NCBI GenBank assembly: GCA_026415715.1
Contig: JAOAGO010000007.1
Coordinates: 19,762 to 83,761, forward strand
Source: Chitinophagaceae bacterium
GTDB lineage: Bacteria; Bacteroidota; Bacteroidia; Chitinophagales; Chitinophagaceae
Reading direction: 5' to 3'
Length of the DNA stretch: 64,000 bases
Under the pieces are notes generated by a model, which was not told where the DNA came from, did no database searches, and saw nothing but the letters and a program-made list of their open reading frames with translations. A program made the translations under genes and the position numbers. Shown here one piece after another: positions 1 to 9,021 of the stretch (its first letter is position 1; each line of letters starts with the position of its first letter).

Positions 1-304
1 TCAGGATGTTGAAAAAAGGCAAGAGATTGAGGAACCCGGTAAAACAAAACAAAAATCAGTTAATAGTAAAAGAAATCACGAAACGGTCGTAATCAATAAT
101 GCTCCCAAACTGTCAGCTGAAACTGAAAATAGTGGGCCGAAAGGAAAAACAGAAAATACAAATCAAACAAAGATGATAAATAAAAAAGCGAAAGAAGGAA
201 TTGAAACAGCACGTCAGGAAAAACTAAAAAACAAAGCGGATAAAAAACCCAAAGCCGTTATGCCGTCAATGCCAATAGTTGAAAATGCAGAAGAATATTA
301 TTGA
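1..304 (+). CDS. ftsQ: C-terminal tail of cell division protein FtsQ (partial)
   Basis: The reading frame is open from base 2 to a TGA at 302-304, so this is the 3' end of a gene that begins outside the window. The roughly 100 visible residues are very rich in Lys, Glu, Asn and Gln and look disordered; no folded domain is visible. The last part contains KPKAVMP, which I recall from the tails of Bacteroidota FtsQ proteins. Position directly upstream of ftsA fits the usual ftsQ-ftsA-ftsZ order of the division and cell wall cluster. FtsQ is a single-pass inner membrane protein of the divisome; this tail would be its periplasmic end. The identity is inferred mainly from context, since the POTRA and FtsQ domains lie outside the window. 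Confidence 0.6.
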   Translation, partial: QDVEKRQEIEEPGKTKQKSVNSKRNHETVVINNAPKLSAETENSGPKGKTENTNQTKMINKKAKEGIETARQEKLKNKADKKPKAVMPSMPIVENAEEYY

Positions 305-330
305 AAAATTTTGATTTCATCACTATAAAA

Positions 331-1740
331 ATGATAAATATGAACACTGAAAATTCAATCAATATGAACAAGGAAAATCCCATCATTGTCGCTCTCGACA
401 TTGGCACTACAAAAATTGCCGTTATTGCCGGAAGGAAAAATGAATTCGGCAAGTTGGAAATACTGGGTTTTGGCAAAGCCAGCTCAAACGGAGTAAAACA
501 CGGACAGGTGTTGAATATTGATGAAACGATAAAGGCTATACGAACGGCATTAGATAATTGTTTAAACTCAAATCCAAATCTCCGGATAAAAGAAGTTTAT
601 GTCGGTATTGCCGGACATCATATCAAAAGTCTTCAGACACGGGGAGATATGGTGCGTCAAAATACCGATACAGAAATCACGCAGGAAGAAATTGATCAGC
701 TCATTAACGATCAATATAAAACCTATATTCCCGCCGGCGATCAGATTATTGACGTAATTCCCCAGGAATTTACGGTTGATAATTTTCAAAATATTCCAAA
801 TCCCATTGGATATGGAGGAGTAAAAATCGGCGCAAATTTTCACATCATTACCGGGGATAAAAATGCCATACGAAACATCAATCGCAGCGTGGAAAAGGCA
901 GGGCTCATCACAAAAGACCTGGTATTGCAACCGCTGGCTTCCTCAGCTGCTGTTATGGGGCAGGAAGACCTGGAGGCCGGCGTGGCAATTGTGGACATTG
1001 GCGGAGGAACGACAGATCTTGCTGTATTTTATGAAGGTATTTTAAGACATACGGCGGTCATTCCTTTTGCCGGAGAAAATATTACTAATGATATCAAGGT
1101 GGGGTTGGGCGTATTGCGTTCTCAGGCAGAAGCCATGAAAGTTCAGTTCGGTTGTGCCCTGGCCAGTGAAGCAAAAGCAAATGCGTTTATAACAATTCCC
1201 AGCCTCAGAGGATTACCTCCCAGAGAAATCAGTGTAAAAAATCTGGCAAATATCATTCAGGCAAGAATGAGTGAAATTCTGGAGTTTGTGAATTTTCATT
1301 TGAAGCAGGTAGGATTAGACCATAAAATGCTGAACGGCGGAATCATCCTCACCGGCGGCGGATCGCAACTAAAACACCTGATTCAACTTACGGAATTTGT
1401 AACCTGCCTGCCTGCTCGTATCGGTTATCCCAACGAACATCTGGCCGCAGGACATATCGAAGAGCTGACCAAACCGACCTATTCAACCTGCATCGGGTTA
1501 ATTCTGAAAGGCTATGACGACTTCGAACACAACCGAAAAGAATTTGAAAACACATTTGTCAATGTATCCGTTCCCGAGTCGTTACGCACTTCTGCTGAAG
1601 TAACAGAACCTGCTGAGGCAGGGGAATCGGTCAGCGAAGAACAAATAAAGAAACGAACCAGCCTTATTAATTTCTGGACAAAGTTCAAAGACAAAATCAT
1701 TGAACTGTTTAACGAAGAAGAAGATAAGCAGCTTTTATAA
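331..1740 (+). CDS. ftsA: Cell division protein FtsA
   Basis: Actin-like ATPase that anchors FtsZ filaments to the inner membrane at the division site. The N-terminal phosphate-1 motif (ALDIGTTKIAV), the phosphate-2 motif (VAIVDIGGGTTDLAVF) and the adenosine motif (GGIILTGGGSQL) are all present, with the SHS2/1c region between the first two. The last ~25 residues (LINFWTKFKDKIIELF) form a typical amphipathic membrane-targeting helix. The length from this start is 469 residues, slightly longer than the family norm because of an acidic stretch before the helix. The frame extends up to a TTG at 301 that overlaps the ftsQ stop; ATG 331, 340 and 364 are all possible, and the conserved protein begins just after 364. 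It is followed 68 bp later by ftsZ. Confidence 0.95.
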   Translation: MINMNTENSINMNKENPIIVALDIGTTKIAVIAGRKNEFGKLEILGFGKASSNGVKHGQVLNIDETIKAIRTALDNCLNSNPNLRIKEVYVGIAGHHIKSLQTRGDMVRQNTDTEITQEEIDQLINDQYKTYIPAGDQIIDVIPQEFTVDNFQNIPNPIGYGGVKIGANFHIITGDKNAIRNINRSVEKAGLITKDLVLQPLASSAAVMGQEDLEAGVAIVDIGGGTTDLAVFYEGILRHTAVIPFAGENITNDIKVGLGVLRSQAEAMKVQFGCALASEAKANAFITIPSLRGLPPREISVKNLANIIQARMSEILEFVNFHLKQVGLDHKMLNGGIILTGGGSQLKHLIQLTEFVTCLPARIGYPNEHLAAGHIEELTKPTYSTCIGLILKGYDDFEHNRKEFENTFVNVSVPESLRTSAEVTEPAEAGESVSEEQIKKRTSLINFWTKFKDKIIELFNEEEDKQLL

Positions 1741-1796
1741 AAAATGAATATTCATCATCATAATTTACTAACCCATAAAAATCCCTTTGGAAACAT

Positions 1797-1803
1797 AAGG
1801 AGA
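1797..1803 (+). promoter_or_regulatory. Consensus Shine-Dalgarno site of ftsZ
   Basis: The bases AAGGAGA end five bases before the ATG at 1809. This is a strong anti-SD match and supports the start chosen for ftsZ. Most other genes in the window have only A/T-rich upstream sequence, as is normal in Bacteroidota, so the site stands out. Confidence 0.6.
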
Positions 1804-1808
1804 ATGTT

Positions 1809-3842
1809 ATGATATATTTTGATATGCCAAAACAAAAATCGTCTATTCTGAAAGTGATAGGCGTAGGCGGCGGTGGAAGCAACGCCGTGAATTACATGTA
1901 TCAGCAAGGCATTGAAGGCGTTGATTTTGTAATCTGCAATACCGACGCTCAGTCATTAAGTTATAGTAATGTGCCAAACCGGATTCAGCTTGGCCCTACA
2001 TTAACGCAGGGTCTCGGCGCCGGCGCTAACCCTGATATCGGCAGACAGGCAACGGAAGAATCTCTGGAAGAAATTCGTAAAATTCTGGAAGTAAATACAA
2101 AGATGGCCTTTATCACGGCCGGAATGGGCGGAGGTACCGGAACCGGAGGCGCTCCGATCATTGCCAAATTATGTCGTGATATGGGAATTCTTACCGTTGG
2201 TATCGTTACCACTCCTTTTTCATATGAAGGCAAAAAGCGACAGCAACAGGCAGAAGAGGGAATAAAAAATCTGAAGCAGTATGTTGATACTTTGCTTGTG
2301 ATTTGCAATGATAAACTCAGATATCAATACGGAAACCTGAAAATGCGTGAAGCATTTGCCAAAGCCGATAACGTATTAGCTACCGCAGCACGGTGTATTA
2401 CGGATGTCATCAACAGTACAGGACAAATTAATTTGGACTTTGCCGATGTGTGTACGGTTATGCGAAACGGAGGAGTTGCCATATTAGGACATGCTACCGC
2501 TTCAGGCGAAGGAAGAGCGCAAAAAGCCGTTGAAGAAGCTTTGAATTCACCCTTGTTAAACGACAACGACATTCGGGGTGCAAAATGGATTTTAATTAAC
2601 ATTACCTCTGCATCGGGCGAACATGAATTTACCGTAGATGAAGTAGAAGTCATACAGAGCTATCTTTTATCCAGAGCGGGTGAAAATACCGATGTGATTG
2701 TGGGAATGGGTTATGATAATAATATGAGCGATGAGCTGGGAATAACCCTGATTGCAACAGGATTTGAACATAAAAATCCCTTCGAGTATGCCGCCGTATC
2801 TTCTGCCGCTTCAACAAAAGAAGAAAAAATTATTTTGGAATTGAAAAAACCGGAAGAATCTGTTACGGTTATTTGTTTTGATGAAGAAACTAAGCAAAAA
2901 CAGAAAAAAGCTCTAGAAGAAAGGGAAATGCACGTTATGGAAGAATGTTTAAAACCCGCTCATGAACCTCAAAGTTCACAGCAGGAATTTAATTTGCCGG
3001 ACTATCTTGTTCCGGTTTTACATGAGATAGAAGACAATACCGGCAAAATTCCTGAACCGGCTTCTGTGATAGACTTTTCAGATATGAAATTTGAAGAGAC
3101 AGAATATTTTGAACTCTATACCGGCGATTTTCTGATTTCTGACAAACAAAACAACAAATACACCATTATCACAGCAGGTGAAATAAAAATAGATACGGGA
3201 TCAGATAAAAAAGAAGAAAAAAGAATAAGTCAACCGGCTGAATTTCAGTGTGCAAAAAAAGATAATGAAAATACGGCATTCAAAAAAAATGAAATCTTCT
3301 CAAATTCTGCTTCAATGAATGCAGCATCGGGAGGGTATTTAACAAGGCCTACTAAAATCTACGAAGATTCTAAAGAGCCAGAAATTTCTTCGAAACATTC
3401 TGCAGAAGAAGCGCAAACAAAGGAATACTTTAAAGACAAGCAGCTGGATGAATATGCCGATATGGAAATGAAACTGGTAGAGAGGGAACAGACCGTCAGG
3501 GATGATATGTTGTTGAACTTTCAGATTTCTGCGGAAAATATTAACAAAAAAAAATCTCCAACTCCTGACGAATTATCTCAACATGATATGGATGAAGAAA
3601 TGAAAAAGAAAGCAGAAGAACGATTGAAAAGGTTGCGCAATCTGTCGTTTAATATTAATATGGCCGATCCCAATAATGAATTCGAAACGATACCGGCATA
3701 CATCCGTCGCAATATGGAGTTGTACAATTTAAACACAAATATCGAAAAATTCTATAGCCGGTATGAAATTAAAACGAATGAAAAAAACGAGACACAGATC
3801 AGTACGATTAATACGTTTCTGGACGGGAAAAAACCTGATTAA
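1809..3842 (+). CDS. ftsZ: Cell division protein FtsZ with long linker
   Basis: Tubulin-like GTPase that forms the cytokinetic Z ring. The GTPase domain fills about residues 13-330: GVGGGGSNAVN near residue 18, the tubulin signature GGGTGTGG at 107-114, and the T7 catalytic loop NLDFADV further on. After it comes a linker of roughly 300 residues, rich in Glu and Lys and with no visible fold. A conserved tail follows: a basic helix (MKKKAEERLKRLRNL), the FtsA-binding type peptide IPAYIRRN at about 628-635, and a further ~42 residues ending in NTFLDGKKPD. At 677 residues it is much longer than the ~380 of E. coli FtsZ, but long linkers are known in Bacteroidota. A hairpin terminator lies 80 bp downstream. 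Confidence 0.97.
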   Translation: MIYFDMPKQKSSILKVIGVGGGGSNAVNYMYQQGIEGVDFVICNTDAQSLSYSNVPNRIQLGPTLTQGLGAGANPDIGRQATEESLEEIRKILEVNTKMAFITAGMGGGTGTGGAPIIAKLCRDMGILTVGIVTTPFSYEGKKRQQQAEEGIKNLKQYVDTLLVICNDKLRYQYGNLKMREAFAKADNVLATAARCITDVINSTGQINLDFADVCTVMRNGGVAILGHATASGEGRAQKAVEEALNSPLLNDNDIRGAKWILINITSASGEHEFTVDEVEVIQSYLLSRAGENTDVIVGMGYDNNMSDELGITLIATGFEHKNPFEYAAVSSAASTKEEKIILELKKPEESVTVICFDEETKQKQKKALEEREMHVMEECLKPAHEPQSSQQEFNLPDYLVPVLHEIEDNTGKIPEPASVIDFSDMKFEETEYFELYTGDFLISDKQNNKYTIITAGEIKIDTGSDKKEEKRISQPAEFQCAKKDNENTAFKKNEIFSNSASMNAASGGYLTRPTKIYEDSKEPEISSKHSAEEAQTKEYFKDKQLDEYADMEMKLVEREQTVRDDMLLNFQISAENINKKKSPTPDELSQHDMDEEMKKKAEERLKRLRNLSFNINMADPNNEFETIPAYIRRNMELYNLNTNIEKFYSRYEIKTNEKNETQISTINTFLDGKKPD

Positions 3843-3922
3843 AAATAAAATGTATGTAAAGAAGGCATAAAATGTTATCCATTTTCTTTTGAAGTGGAAC
3901 AATTTCAATCTTTTTATCAACA

Positions 3923-3949
3923 CCCTTCGATTCTTCGGAGGGTTTTTTA
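3923..3949 (+). terminator. Rho-independent terminator after ftsZ
   Basis: An eight-base-pair stem, CCCTTCGA pairing with TCGGAGGG (one G-T pair), has a short TTCT loop and is followed directly by six T residues. It lies 80 bp past the ftsZ stop and probably ends the division-gene transcript. Confidence 0.8.
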
Positions 3950-4046
3950 TTTGAAGTGAATGAAGATTACCGGAAAAAATATTTTAAAATAAAAAGGAGA
4001 CAGATATTTTGTTAAAGAAAATGAATTGCAAAAAATTCTGATTTAT

Positions 4047-4063
4047 ACCCCTCATTCCGGGGT
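4047..4063 (-). terminator. Possible weak terminator of the ABC ATPase gene
   Basis: On the minus strand a five-base-pair stem ACCCC/GGGGT with a seven-base loop begins right after the stop codon of the ABC gene. The following bases are A/T-rich but do not form a true T tract, so it may only be a 3' end stabiliser. Confidence 0.4.
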
Positions 4064-5779
4064 TTAAGCGGGAACTTTTGGTATGCAGGAAATCAGATGA
4101 CGTGTATAAGGGCTTTGCGGCCGTAAAAAAATTTCATCAGGAGTTCCTGTTTCCACAATTTTTCCCTTTTGCATTACCAGAATTCTGTCGCTCATATAGC
4201 GTACTACAGAAAGATCGTGAGAGATAAAAACAACCGTAAACCCGAATTCTTCTTTGAGTTGATGGATTAGATTTAAAATATGAGCCTGAACGCTGACATC
4301 CAGTGCCGAAACCGATTCATCAAAAACAATAAAAGAAGGTTGTACCGATAAGGCCCTAGCCATTACAATACGTTGACGTTGCCCGCCGCTGAATTCATGG
4401 GGATAACGGTGTGCATGTTCTCTTTTTAATTGTACGTGTAATAATAATTCATTAACCCGTTCATTTCTGTCTTTAGGATTTTTTATGATATGATGTACGT
4501 TTAACGGTTCGGCAATAGCTTCTCTGATTCGAAGTTTTGGATTCAGCGACGAGTATGGGTCCTGAAAAACGATCTGAATTTCCTTCCGGAAACGGTTAAG
4601 CGCCGTGTTTGGAATTTTTAACAGGTTGGTTCCTTTGTAAAAAATTTCTCCTTTAGATACATTGATAAGTCGTAACAGCGCTCTTCCCAGTGTTGTTTTT
4701 CCGCATCCGCTTTCACCCACAATTCCCAGAGTTTCGCCCTTATAAATGTCAAAGTTGATGTTTTCAAGCGCATGAAGCCAGGATACCGGTTTTCCGAAAA
4801 TATTTCTTTTCGTCGGATACCTTACACTGAGATTTTTTACGGAAAGCAGAACTTCTTTTTCTGCAACCGGATTAATCAAAAAATCACTTTTTTTCGGTCG
4901 CGCTGTTTCCCTTATGATGGGGGCTTCTTCCTCTGATTTCAGAAAATGATCAATGGTAGGAAGCGGTATTCCCTTGGGATGATTTACCGGCCGGCAGGCA
5001 AGTAATGCTTTGGTGTAAGGATGATGAGGATTCCGGAACAACATTTTTACGTCATTTTGTTCCACCAGATTCCCTTTGTATAACACCAGGGCGTTGTCGG
5101 CAATTTCAGCCACTACACCCAGATCATGGGTAATGAAAAGAACGGCTGTTTGTGTTTTTTGCTGCAGTTCCTTAATCAGTTGTATAATATTTTTCTGAAC
5201 ACATACATCCAATGCAGAGGTAGGCTCATCGCAAATGAGTAAAGACGGGTTGCAGCAAAGCGCCATGGCAATCATAATCCGTTGTCGCTGGCCTCCGCTC
5301 AGCTGATGAGGATATTTTTTAAAGGTGAGTGGGGGATCGGGCAACCTTACCTGTTCAAGCCAGTACAAAGCCAGTTCACGGGCTTCTTTTACAGTTAGCT
5401 TTTGGTGTGTTAAAATGCTTTCCATAAGCTGGCTTCCGCAGGAAAAAACAGGGTTCAGCGAAGTCATCGGCTCCTGAAAAATCATGGAAATTTTTTTACC
5501 CCGTATTTCTCTGATCTCATCATCATTTGTTTTCAACAGATTGATTGTTGAATTTTCATTTTCAGAAAAAAGAATTTCTCCCTTTGTAATACGGGCTGCG
5601 GGTGGGAGCAACCTGAGGATGGATAGCGCCGTAACCGATTTTCCGGACCCCGACTCACCAACTACTGCCGTAATCTGATTTTTAAATAAGCTGAAGGAAA
5701 TATCACGAACGGCGGAAATTTTTTTTCCCTCCTGAATGAAGTCAATACATAAATCATTTACGCGGAGAACCGGATTCAT
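4064..5779 (-). CDS. Peptide-type ABC transporter, fused double ATPase
   Basis: Two complete ATP-binding cassettes in one 571-residue polypeptide, in the manner of GsiA/YejF or a DppD-DppF fusion. Cassette one has Walker A GESGSGKS, signature LSGGQRQR and Walker B LLICDEPTSALD; cassette two has GESGCGKT, FSGGQRQR and FIVFDESVSALD. Each ends with the oligopeptide-family C-terminal segment (HPYTKALLACRP and SPYTRHLISCIP). It should power import, or possibly export, of di- or oligopeptides or a related solute, acting on the cytoplasmic face of the membrane. No permease or binding protein is nearby, so these must be elsewhere. ATG 5779 overlaps the TGA of the upstream gene (ATGA), which argues against the longer frame open to 5848 and for translational coupling. 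Confidence 0.92.
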   Translation of the reverse strand: MNPVLRVNDLCIDFIQEGKKISAVRDISFSLFKNQITAVVGESGSGKSVTALSILRLLPPAARITKGEILFSENENSTINLLKTNDDEIREIRGKKISMIFQEPMTSLNPVFSCGSQLMESILTHQKLTVKEARELALYWLEQVRLPDPPLTFKKYPHQLSGGQRQRIMIAMALCCNPSLLICDEPTSALDVCVQKNIIQLIKELQQKTQTAVLFITHDLGVVAEIADNALVLYKGNLVEQNDVKMLFRNPHHPYTKALLACRPVNHPKGIPLPTIDHFLKSEEEAPIIRETARPKKSDFLINPVAEKEVLLSVKNLSVRYPTKRNIFGKPVSWLHALENINFDIYKGETLGIVGESGCGKTTLGRALLRLINVSKGEIFYKGTNLLKIPNTALNRFRKEIQIVFQDPYSSLNPKLRIREAIAEPLNVHHIIKNPKDRNERVNELLLHVQLKREHAHRYPHEFSGGQRQRIVMARALSVQPSFIVFDESVSALDVSVQAHILNLIHQLKEEFGFTVVFISHDLSVVRYMSDRILVMQKGKIVETGTPDEIFLRPQSPYTRHLISCIPKVPA

Positions 5780-6180
5780 TTTCGGGGAATAACCTGAATA
5801 GATAACTGTTCTTTTGGGGTAGGGTAGTATGCCATGCACACATAACACTCCGTCGTATCCTTGTTCAGAACGGTAAAATAAAATTCGTCGCCTTCTTTCA
5901 GGCTTGCAGGAAACGAGCAGGGATTTCCCAAACGAAATACATTTGTATATTTTTTACCGTTCGATTCGTCTGTCCACTCTTTTGCTATTTTCAGCGATCC
6001 GGCATCTCCTTGCAGTAGCTTAATGGTGTAATTCATACAAATTCCGGCTATTTCCAGCCTTCCTTTAAAGGTTTGAACAGGAGTATTCTGTACGTTACGT
6101 GTTTTGTTTGAATGAGTACAGTTTTTTGAACTCACTAAGGCGGAAAATATCATCATGAAAAGAAACATGCTTTTTCCCAT
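5776..6180 (-). CDS. Small exported protein of unknown function
   Basis: A 134-residue protein that I do not recognise. It begins with a short basic stretch and a hydrophobic segment (about residues 4-18, MFLFMMIFSALVSS), so it is probably exported. A Cys follows at about residue 21, but the sequence before it (SKN) is not a good lipobox. The rest is compact and contains LAGI/MNYT-like beta-strand patterns and several Cys residues. Its TGA overlaps the ATG of the double-ATPase ABC gene, so the two are translated together. A link to solute handling by that transporter is a guess from this arrangement. A shorter start at the Met of MFLFMM is possible. Confidence 0.65.
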   Translation of the reverse strand: MGKSMFLFMMIFSALVSSKNCTHSNKTRNVQNTPVQTFKGRLEIAGICMNYTIKLLQGDAGSLKIAKEWTDESNGKKYTNVFRLGNPCSFPASLKEGDEFYFTVLNKDTTECYVCMAYYPTPKEQLSIQVIPRK

Positions 6181-6246
6181 TCTGAATACAGATATTTTTA
6201 TAACACTAAATTATGTTATTTCTTTTTTATCGTATATGGTCAGGTT

Positions 6247-7017
6247 TCAAAACCTCAAATGCCTTACGGTAAGTCCGTTATTAATCAGTTGTTTCAGCGA
6301 GTCAATTCCGATTTTCAGATGGGTTTCCACGTACCGCTCGGTAACCATTTTATCGCTTTGTTCTGTTTTTACTCCTTCGGGTATCATGGGCTGATCACTA
6401 ACCAGCAGCAAAGCACCGGTAGGAATTTTGTTGTAGAACCCGGCCATGAATATGGTAGCTGTTTCCATATCAATAGCATAGGCCCTGATTTTTTTCAAAT
6501 ATTCTTTAAAAGGGGTATCGTGTTCCCAAACCCTTCGGTTAGTGGTATAAACCGTGCCTGTCCAGTAATCTACTCCATATTCTCTGATGGTGGTGGAAAC
6601 GGCTTTTTGTAAGGCAAACGCCGGAAGCGCCGGAACTTCGGGAGGAAAATAGTCGTTAGAGGTTCCTTCGCCACGTATGGCTGCAATAGGTAAAATCAGA
6701 TCGCCGATTTTATTTCTCTTTTTCAATCCGCCGCATTTTCCGAGAAAAAGAACTGCTTTGGGATTGATGGCAGTTAATAAATCCATAATCGTAGCCGCAT
6801 TCGGACTACCCATTCCGAAATTGATGATGCTAATGTCATCCGAAGTGACACAGGGCATTGGACGGTCGGTTCCTTTAATTTTTGCATTGTGCCATTGTGC
6901 AAACAGCTGAATGTACTGATTGAAATTAGTCAGCAATATATAGTTTCCGAAATCAGATAATGAAGCGCCGGTATATCGCGGCAGCCAGTTTTGCACAATT
7001 TCGTCTTTCGTTTTCAT
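6247..7017 (-). CDS. amn: AMP nucleosidase, short Bacteroidota form
   Basis: Cleaves AMP to adenine and ribose 5-phosphate in the cytoplasm (purine salvage and adenylate balance). The 256-residue protein has the phosphorylase/nucleosidase fold: SIINFGMGSPNAA for phosphoribosyl binding, FLGKCGGL, and the DMETATIFMAGF segment with the catalytic-region Met-Glu, followed by LLLVSDQPM. It lacks the long N-terminal domain of E. coli Amn, as expected for the short form of this phylum. The gene reads away from the HsdR-N gene, and the 50 bp between them must hold promoters for both directions. It could act on a related nucleotide; AMP nucleosidase is the best fit. Confidence 0.87.
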   Translation of the reverse strand: MKTKDEIVQNWLPRYTGASLSDFGNYILLTNFNQYIQLFAQWHNAKIKGTDRPMPCVTSDDISIINFGMGSPNAATIMDLLTAINPKAVLFLGKCGGLKKRNKIGDLILPIAAIRGEGTSNDYFPPEVPALPAFALQKAVSTTIREYGVDYWTGTVYTTNRRVWEHDTPFKEYLKKIRAYAIDMETATIFMAGFYNKIPTGALLLVSDQPMIPEGVKTEQSDKMVTERYVETHLKIGIDSLKQLINNGLTVRHLRF

Positions 7018-7055
7018 AATCTGCTTTTAAAAATTTTAATTTGTAAATATAACTA

Positions 7056-7063
7056 TAGTTTTG
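7056..7063 (+). promoter_or_regulatory. Putative -7 promoter box (TAGTTTTG)
   Basis: It matches the Bacteroidota -7 consensus TAnnTTTG. It ends one base before the ATG at 7065, so if it is used the transcript has almost no leader and translation starts at 7068 or 7077. No clear TTTG box lies at the usual upstream spacing. Confidence 0.35.
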
Positions 7064-7067
7064 AATG

Positions 7068-7502
7068 ATGATCCGGATGAAATACCCGCCTCCTGATTTT
7101 CGTATTAAAAGCGACAAAAGGAAGGAATTTATTTTTGACAGAATTCGGAAGAGGTGGGTGACTCTTACACCGGAAGAGTGGGTGAGACAACAGTTTATCG
7201 GTTATCTCATAAAAGAGAAAAATATTCCGCCATCGTTAATCGTCGTAGAAAAGGAAATGGTACTGGGTTCGCTGAAAAAAAGGTTCGATATATTAATCTA
7301 TGACAGAAATCACAAGCCCTGGATGCTGGTTGAATGTAAGGCGCCGGATATTATGCCGGATGACAAGACCCTTTTCCAGATTCTGAGATACAATATAGCA
7401 ATTCCTGTACGGTATATTGTCATCACAAACGGCCCTGTTAGTTTTGCCTGGGAAAGAACGCCGGAATCGTTTTGCGCTTTAAATAATATTCCTTCGCTTT
7501 AG
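7068..7502 (+). CDS. Stand-alone HsdR N-terminal (PD-(D/E)xK) domain protein
   Basis: A 144-residue protein that resembles only the N-terminal nuclease-fold domain of type I restriction subunit HsdR. A helical start (LTPEEWVRQQFIGYLI) precedes the nuclease core: KKRFDILIYDR supplies the Asp and MLVECKAP supplies the E-x-K, so the PD-(D/E)xK residues look intact. The helicase and motor domains of HsdR are absent, and no hsdM or hsdS is present in the window. Stand-alone proteins of this type are common in Bacteroidota, and their role is not established; DNA repair or processing is possible. ATGs at 7065, 7068 and 7077 are all plausible; 7068 fits remembered homologues (MI-x-I-x-YPP) best. Confidence 0.8.
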   Translation: MIRMKYPPPDFRIKSDKRKEFIFDRIRKRWVTLTPEEWVRQQFIGYLIKEKNIPPSLIVVEKEMVLGSLKKRFDILIYDRNHKPWMLVECKAPDIMPDDKTLFQILRYNIAIPVRYIVITNGPVSFAWERTPESFCALNNIPSL

Positions 7503-7572
7503 TTCAAACAAAGCTGAATAATTTGACGAAAATGATTTGTAAAAAAACGGGAAAAGAATTTAACTTTCCTTC

Positions 7573-8991
7573 TTACGGGAAAATTCCCAACTCGGCATAG
7601 GTGGTTCCCACTTTATTTATGGCTACCACGTAAGCGGCAGTTCGCATGTCCGGAATTTCGGGATTCGATTTCCACATGTTCATCACTTCATGCGTGGCCG
7701 TAATCATGGTTTCCTCCAGGCCGCTGTACACCAGGTCCACTTCTTCAGGCCCGTGCAAAATAAATTCTCTCTCCTTATCGCCCACTCTTTTTCCGGTAAG
7801 TTTTTCAATTTGTCCCAGAATATGATTGTTCAGGTTTTCGGTAAAACGTTTTTCCATCCGTCCATACCGAACGTGGCTTAAGTTTTTGAGCCACTCAAAA
7901 TAAGATACGGTTACCCCGCCGGCATTCAGATACATGTCGGGTACAACCAGTACTCCCTTTTTATTTAAAATTTCATCTGCTTCGGGGGTAAGAGGGCCGT
8001 TTGCGGCTTCGCCGATAATTTTAGCTTTTATGTTCGGGGCATTATGTTCGTCAATTACATTTTCCAGTGCGGCCGGCACCAGGATGTCGCATTCCATTTC
8101 CAGAGCATCGGTGTTTTTATTGAAGTTATTGGCGCCCGGGAAATTTAATATGCTTCCCGTTTCTTTTCGGTGTTGTATCACTTCATCAACTTTCAATCCG
8201 TTTTCATTCCAGATAGCGCCTTCATATTCGGCAATGGCAATCACTTTGGCTCCGGCATTCTCAAAAAATTTTGCCGTATGGTATCCCACGTTTCCAAGGC
8301 CCTGAATAATGATTTTTTTCCCTTCTACGCCCACCGGAAGGCCCAGTTTTTTCATAATGTCGGGCATATTGCATACTTCCCGCAGCCCAAAAAATACACC
8401 CAGACCGGTAGCTTCCCTTCGTCCTCTTACGCCGCCCTGTGTCACGGGTTTTCCCGTTACGCAGCCCGCTCCGTCTATTTCGCCGGGATGCATGGCGATA
8501 TAGGTATCTAATATCCAGGCCATCTCTCTTTCGCCGGTTCCGTAGTCCGGCGCCGGTACATCGGTTCCCGGACCTATAAAATTTTTCTTAATTAATTCAG
8601 CGGTATAACGACGGGTAATCTTTTCCAGCTCATAAGTGGAATATTTTTTGGGATTTATTTTAATACCACCTTTTGCGCCACCGAATGGAACGTTTACTAT
8701 AGCGCATTTATACGTCATCAGCGCCGCCAGCGCCATTACTTCGTCCTGATTTACTTCTGCCGCAAAGCGTATTCCTCCCTTACACGGTGTTTTATGATGA
8801 GAATGTTGAACGCGGTATGCTTCAATTACTTCAATTGAGCCGTCATCTCTTTTAACAGGAAACCTCATTTGATATACGGCATTGCAGGCTTTGATTTGTT
8901 CCAGAATTCCTTTATCCCAATTGGTAAAACGGGCAGCTTTGTCAAAACTTTTTTCAACAGCGCCAAAAAAACTGTAATTTTTTTGAGACAT
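7573..8991 (-). CDS. gdhA: Glutamate dehydrogenase
   Basis: Interconverts glutamate with 2-oxoglutarate plus ammonia in the cytoplasm, linking nitrogen assimilation to the TCA cycle. The 472-residue sequence shows the substrate-binding and catalytic segments [10 protein letters not shown] and [12 protein letters not shown], the Asp-containing [14 protein letters not shown] segment, and the Rossmann motif [14 protein letters not shown] for NAD(P). The C-terminal domain is complete. NAD rather than NADP preference is suggested by the overall type but was not tested. The gene sits 30 bp downstream of the ccmB-ccmC-ccmD genes on the same strand and may be cotranscribed with them. Confidence 0.95.
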   Translation of the reverse strand: MSQKNYSFFGAVEKSFDKAARFTNWDKGILEQIKACNAVYQMRFPVKRDDGSIEVIEAYRVQHSHHKTPCKGGIRFAAEVNQDEVMALAALMTYKCAIVNVPFGGAKGGIKINPKKYSTYELEKITRRYTAELIKKNFIGPGTDVPAPDYGTGEREMAWILDTYIAMHPGEIDGAGCVTGKPVTQGGVRGRREATGLGVFFGLREVCNMPDIMKKLGLPVGVEGKKIIIQGLGNVGYHTAKFFENAGAKVIAIAEYEGAIWNENGLKVDEVIQHRKETGSILNFPGANNFNKNTDALEMECDILVPAALENVIDEHNAPNIKAKIIGEAANGPLTPEADEILNKKGVLVVPDMYLNAGGVTVSYFEWLKNLSHVRYGRMEKRFTENLNNHILGQIEKLTGKRVGDKEREFILHGPEEVDLVYSGLEETMITATHEVMNMWKSNPEIPDMRTAAYVVAINKVGTTYAELGIFP

Positions 8992-9021
8992 AAAATATGT
9001 TTTTACAATCGTTAGGAATAT

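Noticed and set aside
7068..7502. Remnant of a complete type I restriction locus
   Set aside because: The gene has its own start, stop and an intact nuclease core, and no hsdM, hsdS or helicase fragments lie nearby.
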